A stretch of 64,000 nucleotides of DNA, taken from assembly GCF_022539315.1 (NCBI RefSeq), contig NC_066315.1, forward strand, positions 47,721,174-47,785,173, written 5' to 3'. The stretch comes from Serinus canaria. Its lineage: Eukaryota > Chordata > Aves > Passeriformes > Fringillidae. The notes beneath the pieces were generated by a model. It had not been told where the DNA came from and searched no databases. It worked only from the letters and a program-made list of their open reading frames with translations. The position numbers and the translations under genes were made by a program. Shown here one piece after another: positions 13,312 through 28,000 of the stretch (positions are counted from its first letter, which is position 1; every line of letters starts with the position of its first letter).

Positions 13312-14340
13312 TTACAAAAGGAATCCACAACCTCCACAACTCTGAATGTACTAGTGCAGAGGAAAACACTTCCATCTCTGTTAGAGAGGATGCTTTTCAG
13401 AATCATGTCTTGCAACAGGCTAACAATATTTCAAGGGAAGTGGCAGCAGTTCCACCAATGAAGCAATTCAGAGCAAGGCTCACTGAAGTCCTACTAGGGA
13501 TACCCTGTAACCAGTCTGACACTGGCGGAGTGGCTTCAGTACCCCACTGTAAGCAAGGGAGCTTGGGCTAAGCCTGCAAAGAAGGGAGAGAGACATCAGC
13601 CCTTAGGGGCCAGCCAACTGAGCCCCAGCTGCTGATAAAATTCCCTCTGGCAGAGGTCCTCTGACCACAGCCTGGCCATGGAGCCATGCTTGCCACTGGC
13701 ACTGAGCCCACCCTGAGCTTGGGCAGCCAGGGACATGCTACTCCTGCTGCTGTGCCTGTGGAGGAGTGAGGAGCAAAGCATGCCAAGTCATGACTCATAA
13801 AAGAAAAAAAACTCAGTGAATATCAACATTAGGGAAGCCTCTGACACTGGAAAAGACTCGGTCATGGTCAAGTTGATTTATCACTCAATACAGTTGTTTT
13901 ATAGCTCCTGTTTCACCCACTCATTAGAACGTGTGTGAACTGATGCTTCATGGTTAGAACTGTATGTGTGTGTTTTCCTTGTCCCTTACAGTTCAGCTTG
14001 TTTCAGGGTCTCGTGATTTTTCAGTTTTTTCTTCCTGCTAAGTGTGTGTTTATAACATCCCTTGAAGAAACTATCATCACCTTGACTGCAGTCCATCCAC
14101 ATTTAAAAATCTTTAAATAAAATCAAACAAAAAACCACAAAACCACTGCTTCTCCTACTTCTGCTTCTGTTTTCTGAAGAAGCACACTCTTTTTTTTCTC
14201 TGCTGAAAACGAGGAACGCAGGGGATCTTAGTCATTGTCTTTCTTTTTTTTTTTTCCAACCCAAACTGCCTCAGTCTATTTGCTGAACTGCTTGGCAGCA
14301 ACAGTTGCTCAAAAATTAGACAATTTGTAAAAGAAGAAAT

Positions 14341-14386
14341 TATCTGTTCTACTTGCTACCCCATATCTGTTCTACTTGCTACCCCA
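14341..14386. repeat. 23-bp perfect tandem duplication
   Basis: Two identical adjacent copies beginning TATCTGTTCTACTTGC. The identity suggests a recent duplication or length polymorphism. Confidence 0.95.
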
Positions 14387-14446
14387 CTGGGATTCAGAAC
14401 ATTCCCTGCTCTTCAGTAGGCTACATATTTTTGCATGGAATAACTC

Positions 14447-14467
14447 AAAAAAAAAAAAAAAAAAAAA
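14447..14467. repeat. Poly(A) run of 21
   Basis: An uninterrupted A-run followed by a purine-rich GAAATGAAAAG stretch. No AATAAA-bearing retrocopy is visible upstream. Confidence 0.9.
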
Positions 14468-17400
14468 GAAATGAAAAGAAAAAGAGGAGGAAATTAAAGT
14501 GTTGTTTGCCAGGTGTTATTCAGCAGTGCTGGGCAATCAAATCAACTTGGATCCCAAAAAGTGCTGCAGAAATGACCACTGTGAAAGAGCCCTGAGCATG
14601 TCAACCCGCCTCTGACACACGTATGGAGGCAAATATTAATGTCTGTCAAAAGCCACATAGGAGCAGTAATTTTACAGCAAAGTAGCAGCAGTCCTCTGAG
14701 TCCTCCTTTTGCACTCTATACTTTAAAAAAAAAAATCGATTTTCTTTGCAAAGTGGTAGAAACCACTCCCCCTCCCCTTGGGTTTTTATCTGTGGTGGAT
14801 TTAGCTCCATTTTGTTCCTTGAGTAGAGAGCCCTGAAGACAAGCACACAGCAGTGGAAAGGATGGACCTTTGAAACGCCGGCCCACAGCACCCTTGAACA
14901 CCACTGATGGATCATGGCAAGCCTACAGCAAAAGATCCCTCTTCGCATTCCCCTGCCCTTTGGGAACACCTCTCCTCAGCGATGCTTTTCAAGAGCTAAT
15001 TAAGGCTGCAATTCCCCTGCAAGGCAGATGAAGGTCACTTGGGAAAAAGGGCAACCTTCTTGTTTACTCATTGCAAATAGCCCTTTGTACAAAATTCTTC
15101 TTTCTTTGGTTACTTATTTGCAGAAGTATCTCAGCTTCTTGTGTTTTAAAATTGTTGTTCTAATCCCTCCATCCTTTTTTTAACTTTTTTTTCCTTCTAC
15201 TCTTGGTTATTTCTGATAGGTGCCAGACAATATCTGGGCTGTACACAGCTCCCACCATTGCTTTCCACTGCCCAGGGAGCCATATGGTGACACACAGAAA
15301 ATAACACTGTTCTGCAGCCTGAACTTTGAGTGGAAACTCGGTCTCAAAGAAGAAAGTCAGACTTTAGGATCTTCACATATTTGTGCTCCTGACTTTCAAA
15401 GGCAGCTGTTCGGTTTTGATTGTTGAGCATACCATACCATTTCTGACCCATACCTTCAAAATCACAGAGCTGCCTACTGCTAGAAAATCATGCTCCTGCA
15501 TAGCAGCCCGAGCTCTGTGCACAAACACTTTGACAGCCTCAGCATCAGATGTTATTTTTAAAAATCTTTATCTTCATGTGGTCGTGTACCACACACCAGA
15601 AAGCAGATTCATGCGGTCAGAACTGAGTGAGCTCCCCTGAAGCCCAGAGATAGGTCTGAGCAGGGGGGTTAATCTCACCTCTTCCCTGCAGCAAGCACAC
15701 TTCTGCCAGCAGCTGCTCTTTAAAAGCAGCATCCCAGACTTTCCCACCTGGGAGACACACAGGCCAGTTCAATTGTTTAATTAAAATGGCTTTAATGGCC
15801 AAATGGTTTATGGTGAGGGGTTTTTTTATTTCTCCTTTGTTGTAAAGGGTCATTTTGCACACAAGGAAAAGGTTTTGAAAGGTTTCAAATAAACTCTAGT
15901 TGAAGCCATATGGGAAATGTTAAATGACATGTCAAAATACCTCTCCTGTTCACTTAAGCAAAGCCTGTTTGTGCTTTAATTTCCTTTATGCTTTAAACCT
16001 CTTTCATGATCAGTTTTCCTCAGTATCCAGACCCTTCTACCTTTTGACTTCATTTCATATTAACTGCAAAATACTACAGGACTAGATCATGGGTTGCCCT
16101 CTGCTCTGTTATATGCTGTTTTATTATTCAGGTCTCAGATAACCAAACATCTATGAACTGCAAGCACTGTATTTTAAAAACAGTTTGCAAAAAAGTCAGT
16201 GACAGGACACAGCTGGTTGTAATTTAATGACTACAGAGAATTAAGAATAGAAACAATTTCAGAATGCACCAAAATAGCTAGAAATCTAAGACCCTTGGCT
16301 GACTTAAGGCCTAGCAGTCTCTGTGTGACTGTGTGAGGGGGATGAATAGAGCAGCTCTCTAAAATCCTTTAATTCCAACAAGCAATTGGCAACCACGCTT
16401 TAACCTGCTGATGCAAAGTCCTCTTGGCTTTGCCTTTTATCCTGGCTTTTAAGATAGATCTACCCAAGACCTGGCTCACATATGTTCTACTCTGAGTTTA
16501 TTTCCTGTAGGGTTTTATTACTGTCAGTTGCTGTTGCTGCTGCTTCAGAGGCAAATTCAGATATGAAACACAGTTGGCTTTAGCTTTGAAGCTGAACAAA
16601 GCTCTATGCAGATGTTTGACAGGAAAGAGAGGCTTGGATTCCTAGCAATTTTCATTTCTGATGGCTAAGGAAGTTTGTAAACAAATATGAATGGTGCAAA
16701 TGGAATACACAAGGGACAGAAAAACACAGGACAATTCCCTTAGTGCTCTAGATTAATATGTATACATTTCTTTTTTATTTTAAGTTTTTCCACTAAGAAA
16801 TGAATTTAATATTTCAAATTCCATATAAAAAACTTCACAAATAGAAGACTTTGAATACTGAATTAATCTCTGTACTTTCTTTATTGTTTTCACACATTAC
16901 TTTTCCCAAGAGCAATAGAAAATAAAAGCTAAAATCTCCCAAACAATTCCCAAGACCCAAATCCTTTCCTAGGTAAACTGGTAATGAACTTCAGCCTTTC
17001 TAGCCTTTAGCTGTACATGTTCTGAGTATCAGCCTCTTAGGAAGGTATGGTGCTCCCTTCAAAAATTCCTTGCTTAGCTCTGAGACGAGCTTCCTACCAG
17101 TCACTGACCAAAATGAGGCTGTAAAGTCCTCCTTCCTGGCGGAAGTAGCCATGTAATTTTCCAGGTTACAGTATCAGAATGGAACTCTGGGGATAGGAAA
17201 GCTGTTTTGGTTTGTGTGAACAGGGCACAGCCGCCGTTCTTATCTGGCAGTCCCTGGCTAGAAACATGTGCAAAGACACAGCTCGGGTGCAGCTGCACAT
17301 CAGTGCATGCAGGCTACACAAGGCAAAGCATTTGGTGACCAGCCTTTTGTTTCTGGTGGTTTGAAAAGATGACTTTTACAGCCAGATTTGTTTTGTTCTC

Positions 17401-19067
17401 TTAGCCTTGAGTACTTCCTGTACATCTTCCCCCTCATCTACTCAAACAGGAGTGAACTGGGGCAAACCATGGTACTGATTTCTTGTGTAAGACAGAGTAG
17501 GACAAGTAGAGAAATACATCAGGGCTCCCTAATTTGTGAAGAATTCTAGAATATTCTCTAGTCTTACCAATGGATCGAGGTGAGCAGCTCCAGGGCAATC
17601 CAATTCCACATCATGTTGAACAAGGGACAAGTTGCTGGGGCTGGAAGTCGGGCCAGGAACACAAACATTTGTAATACCTACCTTACAGGCCAGAAACCCA
17701 AAAGGAAAAATGAAAGTGGAAATCAACAACAAAAACTCATTATTACTTCTACTTTACTGACCTTTCTTTTATGAAAAATATGTGCATTGCACAGCTGTGC
17801 AAAAAATATGTAAGTTTTGTTTTTATAGATATAAAAAACTAATCTAGGAGAAATTTTCTGGTACAAGGAAATGCTCTATGGCATTTGTTTCTCAGTGACT
17901 TGTCCTGGTGATGTCAGTGCCACCATGGTGTGCAGCAGAATCTGCCATGCTAGAATCTAACTTTGCTTTCTTCAATACAGCCTGTAGCTAGAATGCCCAT
18001 CTTGGTTTTTTTTCCCCTGACAGATCAATTTTTAAAACCTGTTTGAACCCACAATATATTTATCAACTCCTGTAATTGTCTGAAACCTGGAGCTTATGAA
18101 CTGAAGTGACAATTTTTGTCTGCATAGAAAACATCCTCTTGTGGTACCCTGTGAAGCTGGCAGCAAGACCTGCCTCAAGACAGCCAGACAGCAACAGAGG
18201 CAGCCCAAGAACAGGTCAGGTCCTGCTGTTTGGGAAATTAGAGTGGGCAGAGCAGGTGAAGATGGATCGTTATGAGAACAGTGAAAGATGAAGAGGATAA
18301 GAGAGATAACAAAGAGAAATGTTTTGAAATTAAGATCAAGTCATGCTGAGGAAGCAGATGGATGTAAAAGCCAGCAGGGCCAGATCTGTAAAATACGAAG
18401 TAAAAACATGCAGAAAAACTTCTGAATAATTAGAAGGCTCATTAAAACAAGCGATCAATTAGTGTACAGAAATGAGGTCTCACCTCCTGAACCCTGGTCC
18501 ATGGCTAGACTATCAATAAATCCAGGGGAATTTTTATTGGTTTCAAAGGTATTAATCTTTCTAGTTTAAAAAACATCCAACACTGTCTTTCACCTTTACA
18601 TGTCTGAAATGTTGATTCTTTGGGATTAACAGACAAACTTCTGGACAAACTTCTAGTCTCCTAAACCAGGACTTTTTTACTTCTAATTTGCTTGTGGACT
18701 TTTGGAAAGAATTACCAGATATACCTATGCATTTTTTAGGAGGATAAGGCCTGGCATAGCTTTGGAAGCATGGCTAATGAACATCACCCAGTGGAGATTC
18801 CTGTCCTACAGTCTTAGATCTATGGCCAGAGCAAGAGTGAGAGTGTCAGAGGAATGTTTAATTTTTACACTTCTGAAATTTGCAGAGGTAGACCCTCTAT
18901 TTTATAAATAAATTGTCCTCTTCTCTGAGTTCCTGTTGTTCTCAGTGACAAACTTTCAAATAGGTCTAAAGATATCTGAATTTAATTTTTAAAGTGTGTG
19001 ACTGGGCCAGTTACATATAAAATGTATGTGAGGTTTCTTAGTCCAGAAGGTTTCTGTTGCTCCAAAA

Positions 19068-19078
19068 GGGGGGGGGGG
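19068..19078. repeat. Run of 11 G
   Basis: A single homopolymer of G. It is likely variable in length and difficult to sequence correctly. Confidence 0.9.
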
Positions 19079-22000
19079 TCCCAGCTGAGCTAGGCAGTTT
19101 TAAACTATATTTTTCATGCTCTCAAGAACTTAGGTCTCTACAAAGAAGAGAGGAAAATTAAGAAAGCTTATTTTTGGTTTCAGATTTCTCCTCCTGAAGA
19201 GAAGAGTAAGCTCCAGTTCATCTCCCTGAGCCCTACAGGTGACAACAGCACTGCCAGCTGTACCAAATCCAGCTATCCTCCCTCTCTCATTTCTGTTGTG
19301 AGCATTTTCAGTCCAATTGAAACCTCTCAGAATAAGGCTTCATTCTGCCCTGGGTGGAAGGACAATCTGAGGGGACCACCAGAGGTGGTGCAAGGCTTTA
19401 ACCAAAAATGTAGTGCTGATATTTACTGGGCAGGGGTGTAAATGGACAAGGAAGAGGTAAAGCCCTTGCAGAGGCCAATGAACACTCCCTGCCTTGGGCA
19501 AAGATGGTCTTTGACCTGATGAGCCCTGTTGAGCAGTGCAGAGGCTAATGCACAATGCTCTCAAGTCATACTCCCCACGTGGTAGGAGACAGCTTTTTGG
19601 CAGGAAGCTTCTGTAAGGAGCTGGGATAACAGGGTGGTAACATAGTGCATAAAAGGACATATTATGCTAAAGTGGATGGAGCAAAGTGCTGCAATGAGGA
19701 AATGGCCCATAAAAATAATGTCATTTGCCAGTCCAGAGTAATTTCCAGGGCTGTAACATTATTTGCTGGGAAGAGTCAGAGTGGGCTGCTGGCTCAGAGC
19801 AGCTCGTGTGCTGGGCTGGCAATTCATCCTCAGCTCTGACCAGTGTAGCAAAGGCAATTACTGTCAGCCCCTACTTTGGATGGAGGCTGTGGGCCTGGGA
19901 AGCAAGTCTGGCAAAAAGGAATAAAAGCAACTGGAAGCCTTAGAGTATTTGGAGTGGTCGTAATTTTTCAAGAGGAGATTTTTCTTTTCCTATAAATGCC
20001 TTAAGATGCTGATTTCTCCGACTGGATATAACAAAACCGTGGTCATCCTGTTTCTCTCCTGCTTCACAAGTGGAAAAGAAAACACACTCTCTTGTTTTCC
20101 TCAATGGAACTGAAACAATACAGCCTTGTTTGCCTTTGTTTTGGTAGCTCCCATGTTGATGCACCAGCATCTCCACTTATGCCAGCACAGCTGTGGGAAT
20201 ACACGTAATCCCTCTCCCTCCAGTGATCTGTGCGTTCTCCAGAAGCAGAACTCAAAACAATGTAGACCCTATACCAACAATGGTAATCCTGTACAAATAC
20301 AGGACAAGAGGAAGAGGATGAGACAGCAGAAAAGTTGCTCTTGCACAGCAATGGCTGCCTACTAATTTGAAAACTCACCTGTCTTCCCCAAATGACACCA
20401 CATAAATTCAGACCATGAATTATTTGTGGATTTATTTTATTTTTGAGTATAAAAATGAAATACCCAAGGATGGACAGAGAGATGAAAAAGGAAAAAATGT
20501 CAGGATATGAATGCAATAATTCTTATTTATGCAGGAAAGTACAGCTTTGTGGATTTCCCCCATCTGTTCTGTTACACAGAACCAAATTGGAGTTAAATGT
20601 GCTTTTAGAATAAATCATTATGGCCTAAATTGAACATGATTTACAGGGAAAATGAAGCCATATGTGTTACATTAATTTCTCATTTTTACTCCATCCCACT
20701 TCTGCTTGGTTGGATCCATGTCATGCTCTGTTCCTAAATGGTGTCACTGATGTTGAAAAAAGAAGGTGACACTACATTTTCCAAAGCTGGCTCAATCTTT
20801 CAGCTGTCTCTCTAAGAGCAGTGGCAGTGTCTGTGGCTCTCAGAGTTTACAAAAGACATTCTCATTAAAGCTGCTGCAAACCTGGAGGAAAATACGAGTA
20901 AGGTAATCAAAGCACAGCAGAGCAGCACCCAGAGCAGAAGGTGAGAGAAGGTGTGGGACTAAAGGAAATGAAGACCCTCTTGCCCCTGCATAGGGCATCA
21001 TTAGATAAGCAGATCGAAAGGGGTGTTGTACTAAACCTGCAGTGACAGGGGTGGACATCACCCATTACAAACTACAGGTTAGACTTGCAGAAGGCAGAGT
21101 GGTAAGAGTGGGCAGTGTACCTAGAGGAACACTTTCTGCTGGAACATTTCTTAACGGAAGAAAAAAAAGCTTTTCAGGAAAGATTAAAACCGCAGGAAAG
21201 TTCCCTAAGGACTCTGCTGCTGTGTGTTTACTGATGAATAAATATCATGTGGAATCCTGTTAGGGTTTCCAGAGTACTCAGGCAATTTTTAAGCTGTGGT
21301 ATTCTTCAAAATGGGCAGGATAAGTGCTTGAGCTGAATTTCCCCCCCCCACCCCTTTTTTGCATCCCAATATCCCTACATAAAGACATATGCTGAAGATA
21401 TATTTTTTTTGCGCTTTCTTGGAAAAAATTCTTTGTATTGATTGTATCCCCTCTGGAAGCTGATATACCTGTGCTTTATATCTGGTTGAAGATCACAAGC
21501 AGAAAAGAAATAGTCATGTTTACAGAGTGCACAAAGACATTGCTTTGCATTTTAATGAGGGGTGACAGCAAACAGCTCACTCTGTTTTCTTCTAGCTTCG
21601 GTGAACTCTTGAATAATATGTTGCTTTCACTGATTTTGTCTCCTACGTCCTTGAACTCTTTTCCTCTTATGTGTTGAAAGGCTGACACAAACCATGTCTC
21701 TGACTTAAAGGTTTATACCCACAGCTCCATCAGCCACACTGTGAAGCAGAGATCACTCAACTGTCTTTCACCTAACTCACTTCAGGACTGCCAGCACTCT
21801 GCCTGCTGCAGGCTACTGGAGAAATAATTGGCTGCTGTATGGAGATACCCACAGTGTTTCCAGTCCCATTTCAACAAACCTTTCCAAAATGCTTCTGAAT
21901 TCCAGGATGAATATTTGCTTTGGTCCTCTGAAATCAGCTTCTTCTATAATAGTCCACCTGTCTGTCCCATTTAGGTCAGTGTCAATGGTGGCTGGTTGGA

Positions 22001-25000
22001 GGGGTGAATTGCAGGCAAAATAGAAATTTTACATGGAACGTGCCTGGAGACATAGTGATGGATGGATAGGCAAGTGGGAAAAATGTCACATGGGGGGAGC
22101 ATTTGACATTGTGCCAGGATTTTCTAGTAAGCATCTTCCTGTTTTATGTGGTTGTGCTCTGATGGCTTGGAGAACTACTGTCAATTTTCTTTTGCTCAGG
22201 TTGTGGATTTCTCCTGTGGGTCCCCATCCTTCATTTGGCACTGCCTCATGCTCACCCACTAGTTTTACACATCTCCAGGGACCCAGAGGGAACACTTCCC
22301 ACCAAGTAACCTGTATGAAATAGGCAATTTTGCATCTTACAGTATTTTTTAACTTGTGTTGGTTGGCTACTTTTAGCTTTTGGTTGTTTATTCAGTGATA
22401 AATGAAGTTGGTGCTAACCATTTTTTTCTTGGCTCAGATTCCACTGAGCAAAATATAATTTACTACAGAAAAACACCACTGTGTAAAGTTCCACAGGGCA
22501 CTGGATTTATTTGTTCCTAAACAATTTCCCAATCCAAAAGAGTGCAAATACACAGAGTTCTACCAGTCAGTATGGCAGCTACATCAGCTTAAAGCAAACG
22601 TAAGCAGCCAGTGCAGCATCAGAAACTGATAGCAAAAGTGAACTCTTCGGTCTGCTGCCTCCCAGCCTCTCTTCCATCATTGCTCATGAGCAAATGAGGT
22701 GCACAAACTCTCTGATTGGGTTCATACCTGCTGTTGAGGGTATTAGTGAGGCTGGATTGCAGAGATCATCTGTCTGGATGCAGATAACTCACAGGCTTTT
22801 AACCTCACAGATTCTTGAATGCCTCACCTGGGCTTCCACTGAGCACAGCGGGCACTTCTTCACACTGTGATCATGCTTTTCCCATGAGAGGGAAAACACC
22901 TCTATTATCTTGAGAAAATCCCTTACTTTGTTATAGTGTTCAATGTGCTTCTGTAACTTGGGATGGAGCTGTTTGAAGTGACCCACCAGCATATTGCAGG
23001 AATTTCTGCTGGCCTGGGCTGGATGAAAAGCCAAAAGTCCACCTTGTTCTCTGGCTCCAGTGCAGACATTCTCCAAGTGGGGAGTTAAGGAGCGTGCATT
23101 TCTTCATCTCACACACAGGTGGGTATGGACCCAAGGCTAAATATTTGCAGTCTTCCTCACCCTTCTCCCCTGTTCACTGGGAGGCTCTGGTTCCAAAATG
23201 CTGTACCACCATATGGACAGATCTTCTGGACTTTCTGTCTTTCATGTAAATTACTGGCTTGATTTTGCTGCATAATAGGAATCCCTGAAGCTGAGCAGGC
23301 AGGAGCAGACAGAGGGGGGATGTGGTTGCAGAGGAATGGTTCTGAGAAGGAGAGCTGAGGGTGAACACATGGAGAAAGTGCTGCATCACCTGTGGCCTGC
23401 CACCTCATATAAGAAGAGTATGATTTGCTAGGAGAGGCACAGAGAAGAGCAAAGAAGTAATAAAATTCTCATTACAAAAACAAACGTTCCCCTTCTCTGT
23501 GGCTGTGATAGTGTCCAAAGCAGAAACACAATAAATATTATCTCCTCAAATATGGATGCAGTGATGCTTAGACACTTCTGTAAGAGGAATGCATAAATAG
23601 ATTCACAGAAAAATAAAAGACAGGCAGTTCAGTCTTTCTATCAGTATTCAGTGAAAAGCACAATAAGTCTGGATACCTAGTTTGTATTCTCAAAAATCTC
23701 ACCTCTCTGCTGTACGGTATTTTCTGTGGCAATCAGAGCAGTGCTAGAGATTTGGCTACCTCAAATAAGGCACAAACATAGTAATGACCTACTTTTCAAA
23801 GACATCAAGCGCTTGCAGCTCCCAATAGATCTGTGTGAACTTGCTCCTTTTTGGAAACAAAACCTCGTGCTTCTACAATCACATGGGAAAATATAGCAGC
23901 AGCTGTTTAATAAGGCCACAATATTTCTCCCAGGTGAAGTCCACGAAAAGCCAGGATTCCATCTTCAGTTTTATGAAATCTGTGGGTTTCAGTTACTCCA
24001 TGGGAGTACTGTGAGTCACTCATACCCACTGCTGTTGGCTCAGCACATGAAATGCAATATGTAGAACACCAGCCGTCAGGGTCAGTGACAGACGAAGGAT
24101 TGTACAGTGCAGAGAGGAGGTTTGCTATCCTCTTCTATCACTTGGAAACAGGAGCTTTACCAACAAATCCTGGTTGCTTTTCAACATCTAGAGTTCACAG
24201 CACATCTGTTGTGTGTCTGCTAATGAAACTTGTTTTTTTGAGAAATGTGCTCATGTCTGGGTTTCTACTGTGGATACATCTGTCGTGTATAAAATAGCTA
24301 ATCGGAAGGGCTAAATTAAGAAAGACTTCTAAGGGTATTGATACACATTCTCACAAACAATGCTTGGTTTTCCTGATTCTGCTTACTTGGAGTTACAGTC
24401 TAGTGGGAAGGAGGGAGGGAATAATAAGAAGAGTTCTGCCACTTAGTGAGAAACCAGTCTGTGGCGTCCCAAATGCGGGAATATAATGCTTGTTATATTA
24501 CTTTCCTCTTGCTTTATTGATAGGTTTTCTGCTTCCCAACCCCTAGAGGGAACACTTTGTTAAGCCATATCACAAATAACAGTACCTGAAGAGTACTTCA
24601 GTATTAGTGTATGGAAAACCTTTAGCTAGAGAGTGAAGAGCTCTGGAGGGAAACTCTTTGAAGGCGATATGGTCAAACAACAAAAGAAAAGACCATGATT
24701 AGATCTGGTGAATAAGTAACTTGTCTCTATTTGAGACATAAGTCTCTGTTGGTTCCTTTCTACTGGTTGTGGTTAAGCATCTGGAAAGGAAACAGAAATC
24801 CTTAAGACAGCACATTGTCAAGCGTAAAGAAGCTGGAAGTAGATACAGTCATGTCTGTGCCCTTCCTACTGTGCATCTTCCAGTGTTACTACCTAGGTAC
24901 ACGAGCAGAGATTTATGCACCATTGATTTTTTTCTTACAGCTGACAAGGCCAAACAGAATGGCAATGGAGAAATTAAACATAAAATGTTACCTTGACTGC

Positions 25001-28000
25001 ATCTTTAAAAGAATCACTCCACTAACAGCACCAAATTAACTCCTGCAAAAATCATAACTCAGAGGCCCTTGGACATGCATAACATTTTGTATCGCAGTAT
25101 GCCATGGTAACTTTTATGTCTTATTGTAGACATGACTGAAATACAGTTACTGAGGGAACCATAACCTTGTATTATCCTGACTTATTTCAGCATGCCAAGC
25201 CCCAGCCACAGGATTGCTAGTGCATGGGCTTTCCTATAAATAGTGACAAGAAATACGCCCTGCTGCTTTTTATTGGTCAAGCCTTATGTTTATAGTAGAG
25301 TCATATTGTGGGGCAGCAAAAGAAGCCAGCAGATTCATTTTCAGGAATTCAGATTGCAAGCACTCCAGAAAATACTTATACTTTAGGTTTGGACATGTCA
25401 GGATTGTTTTACAAGATTGGTTTTAAATATTGATATTCTCAATATGTTTTGACTGGTAAATACAGCTAAAGATTAGATTCTTGCTGTCAAATGTACCAAA
25501 CCTCTCAGAACAGATGCTGAAGGACAGAAATCAGTTAAATTCTCAGTGTTCAGTTGGAGAAAAACTACTAATAATTACAACAATAACTGTTATGATCAGA
25601 TGGTGTGGTCTCCTACTGTTTGAGCTGCCTTGCTAACTGCAATTGCTTCAACAAATAGGTTGTGGCCTCTAAGTGAGGTGGAGCTGATGTGTCCTTCAGA
25701 GCAGGCTGCACTGTGTATCATTTTCCACTCAATAGAGACCATGAAACTCCTCTGGGCTCCATATGATGTCCTTGTATCCCTAAGGCACAATTATTGTTTT
25801 AGTTCTAGAGTTCTCTACCAGTTGAGGTACCTGTAAGAATATGAGAGCTGTGCTGTCACTTACCAAAGGAGAAAATTTTACAGTGTGAAACCAAAGTTAG
25901 CTATTGCTTCTCTGTGAGAAGTTTGCTGGGGTAGCCTTGGGGCAGTGTAAAATGCAGGGAGTCAATTTTAGCTCCAATTTTTCTGTGCTGCCTTGTAGGA
26001 GATGTCCCCAGGGAAATGTATCCTCAGCACAGCTCATTCAGTTTTGAATGGGACTAATCAAAGTGAAAAATTGAGGTGAGCAAGCTGTTGGACAGTGGGG
26101 TACATCAAGGGAAGAGGTGCTAGAGGTGGATGGTGGTGTTACTGGTGTCTGTAGCCTACCTAAAAAAGGGCCTGTGCTTGGTGTCAGAGAAGGAAGCAGC
26201 TCCTTCTACTTATACCTTCACCTCATGAATCCCAGGGGCCACCCAGATGGAAAGCAGCTTGGCAGAAAAAGCATTTGAGAGTTACAGTGTTCTGTTGAAA
26301 AACTGCCCTGGAAGAAACTGATTTTTTAAAAAAAAGAAGGAAAAATTATTCTTAAAATATTTGATTTTTTAATGTGCTGTATGGCACCCCATATGAATCC
26401 AGTACTGCCGGTTTAATAGGAAACTCAGCTGTCTAACAATGGATTAATAATGAGTGAAGATGTTTCTTTCATCTACCTTTCCTCTGTGTTTTAGAAAGGT
26501 TCTCATATCTATTGTTTTTTAAAGGGCAAATTCTTGCTAAAATCTCCCATACCTCACAGAATGCCAAAAAATAGATCCCTCCCCCAAAACAAAATAATGC
26601 CCCCCCCAGTATTAACCATCCAAAGCCAAAATACTGTGGCAAAGAGGTCTCTCCTCTTTCAGACATATGAATATACAAGATCCTGTGACTCCCAGACAAA
26701 ACCAGAAACTGGAGTTTAAAGTAGCTTCCCCTGCTTTTGCTTTTCTCTCTTATTTCACACATCCATTTGTATAACTTGCAATGCATTAACTTCAATTAAT
26801 TTGAACTTTTTCTTCACTTTGTGGGCATGAACATAAGCAGCTCTGACACATGTGCTTGGTAAGGGTATAGTTTCATTGAAGTGAAATCATCTAATCAAGT
26901 CAGTATTAGAGTGGCTTTAGTTTTACTTGAAATTGTGCAAAATTATTTGAATAAAAGCCTTACAGGAAAGAATAATCTTTTTGATGGTTTTCTCAAGAAA
27001 TACCACAAGATTATCTTGCCCCATAATGTCACCTTTCCTAGTGTAACATGGAGAGGAAAGCCAGTCATGTGGGGTCATGGGCTCCAGGAGCAGCTGCTGC
27101 CCTGTGCTTGTGCTGTTCCCTGCAGCGGGTGCAAGAGCAGCCTGGCTTTCCATGGCTAGCATAATTATGGGTGCTCGGGAAAAGCTTGAAAGGGTGAGCA
27201 CCTTTTACACTGCCCCAAGGCAAGTGTTTGGGACAGTGCTTCTGCTGTGCCACCTTGGCACAGCAAGTGGAACAGAGAACACCATGAGGCAGAATCTTTG
27301 GCTGACACAAATTGCCTTAAAGTCAGGAACACCAGCCTTTATTTTACGCTGTCAAAAATCATCCATCAGAGCAATACAAAACGCCAAACAAACCATGGGA
27401 AAATAAGCCCATGTACAGTCTGTGGGAAAGAAGTAAAACTTCTTTCTCTCAAAATCATAGATTGCATATAGATTTCTCATTTTTACAGGTAAAATATTTT
27501 CCCCTCGTAGATATAACAGTCATAGTTATCAGACATGATATTTGCTTACTGATGGAAGAATCAATATCACCAATATCATTCTGATGGAACAATCAAATAT
27601 CATGATATATTTGAAACCCCTCTCCAAATATAAGTAAATGCAGGAAAAAGTGATAAGAATTTGAGCAGCTGAATCTTTAAAAAACTAAAATTAAATTGTA
27701 TCTAACAAACTGATATTGCTTATTAAAATTCTCCCATTCTTCAAAAATTTCAGTGTTAATAACTGTAGCTGTTGTATAATTTAATTATGAAATAAGAATA
27801 ACAGTGTACTCCTAGCAGCTTCTTTACCCTGGACTTCATATGCTTGCCTCAACCATGACAAAGCATTTTACCTAATAACAGCAAACGTCTCACCAGGCTG
27901 AAATCTTTGTTTCCTTTGTTGTTCTCACCATTCAAGTACTTCTGGTTTTGATTTGCCAAAACATTTCTGAACCAAAGCTTTGAAACACAATGCAACCTGA

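Noticed and set aside
20064..20516. 150-codon minus-strand frame
   Set aside because: Its composition is irregular, with an aromatic-rich start and Ser run, and it has no domain, splice partner or start context. Its length is within chance for 64 kb in six frames.
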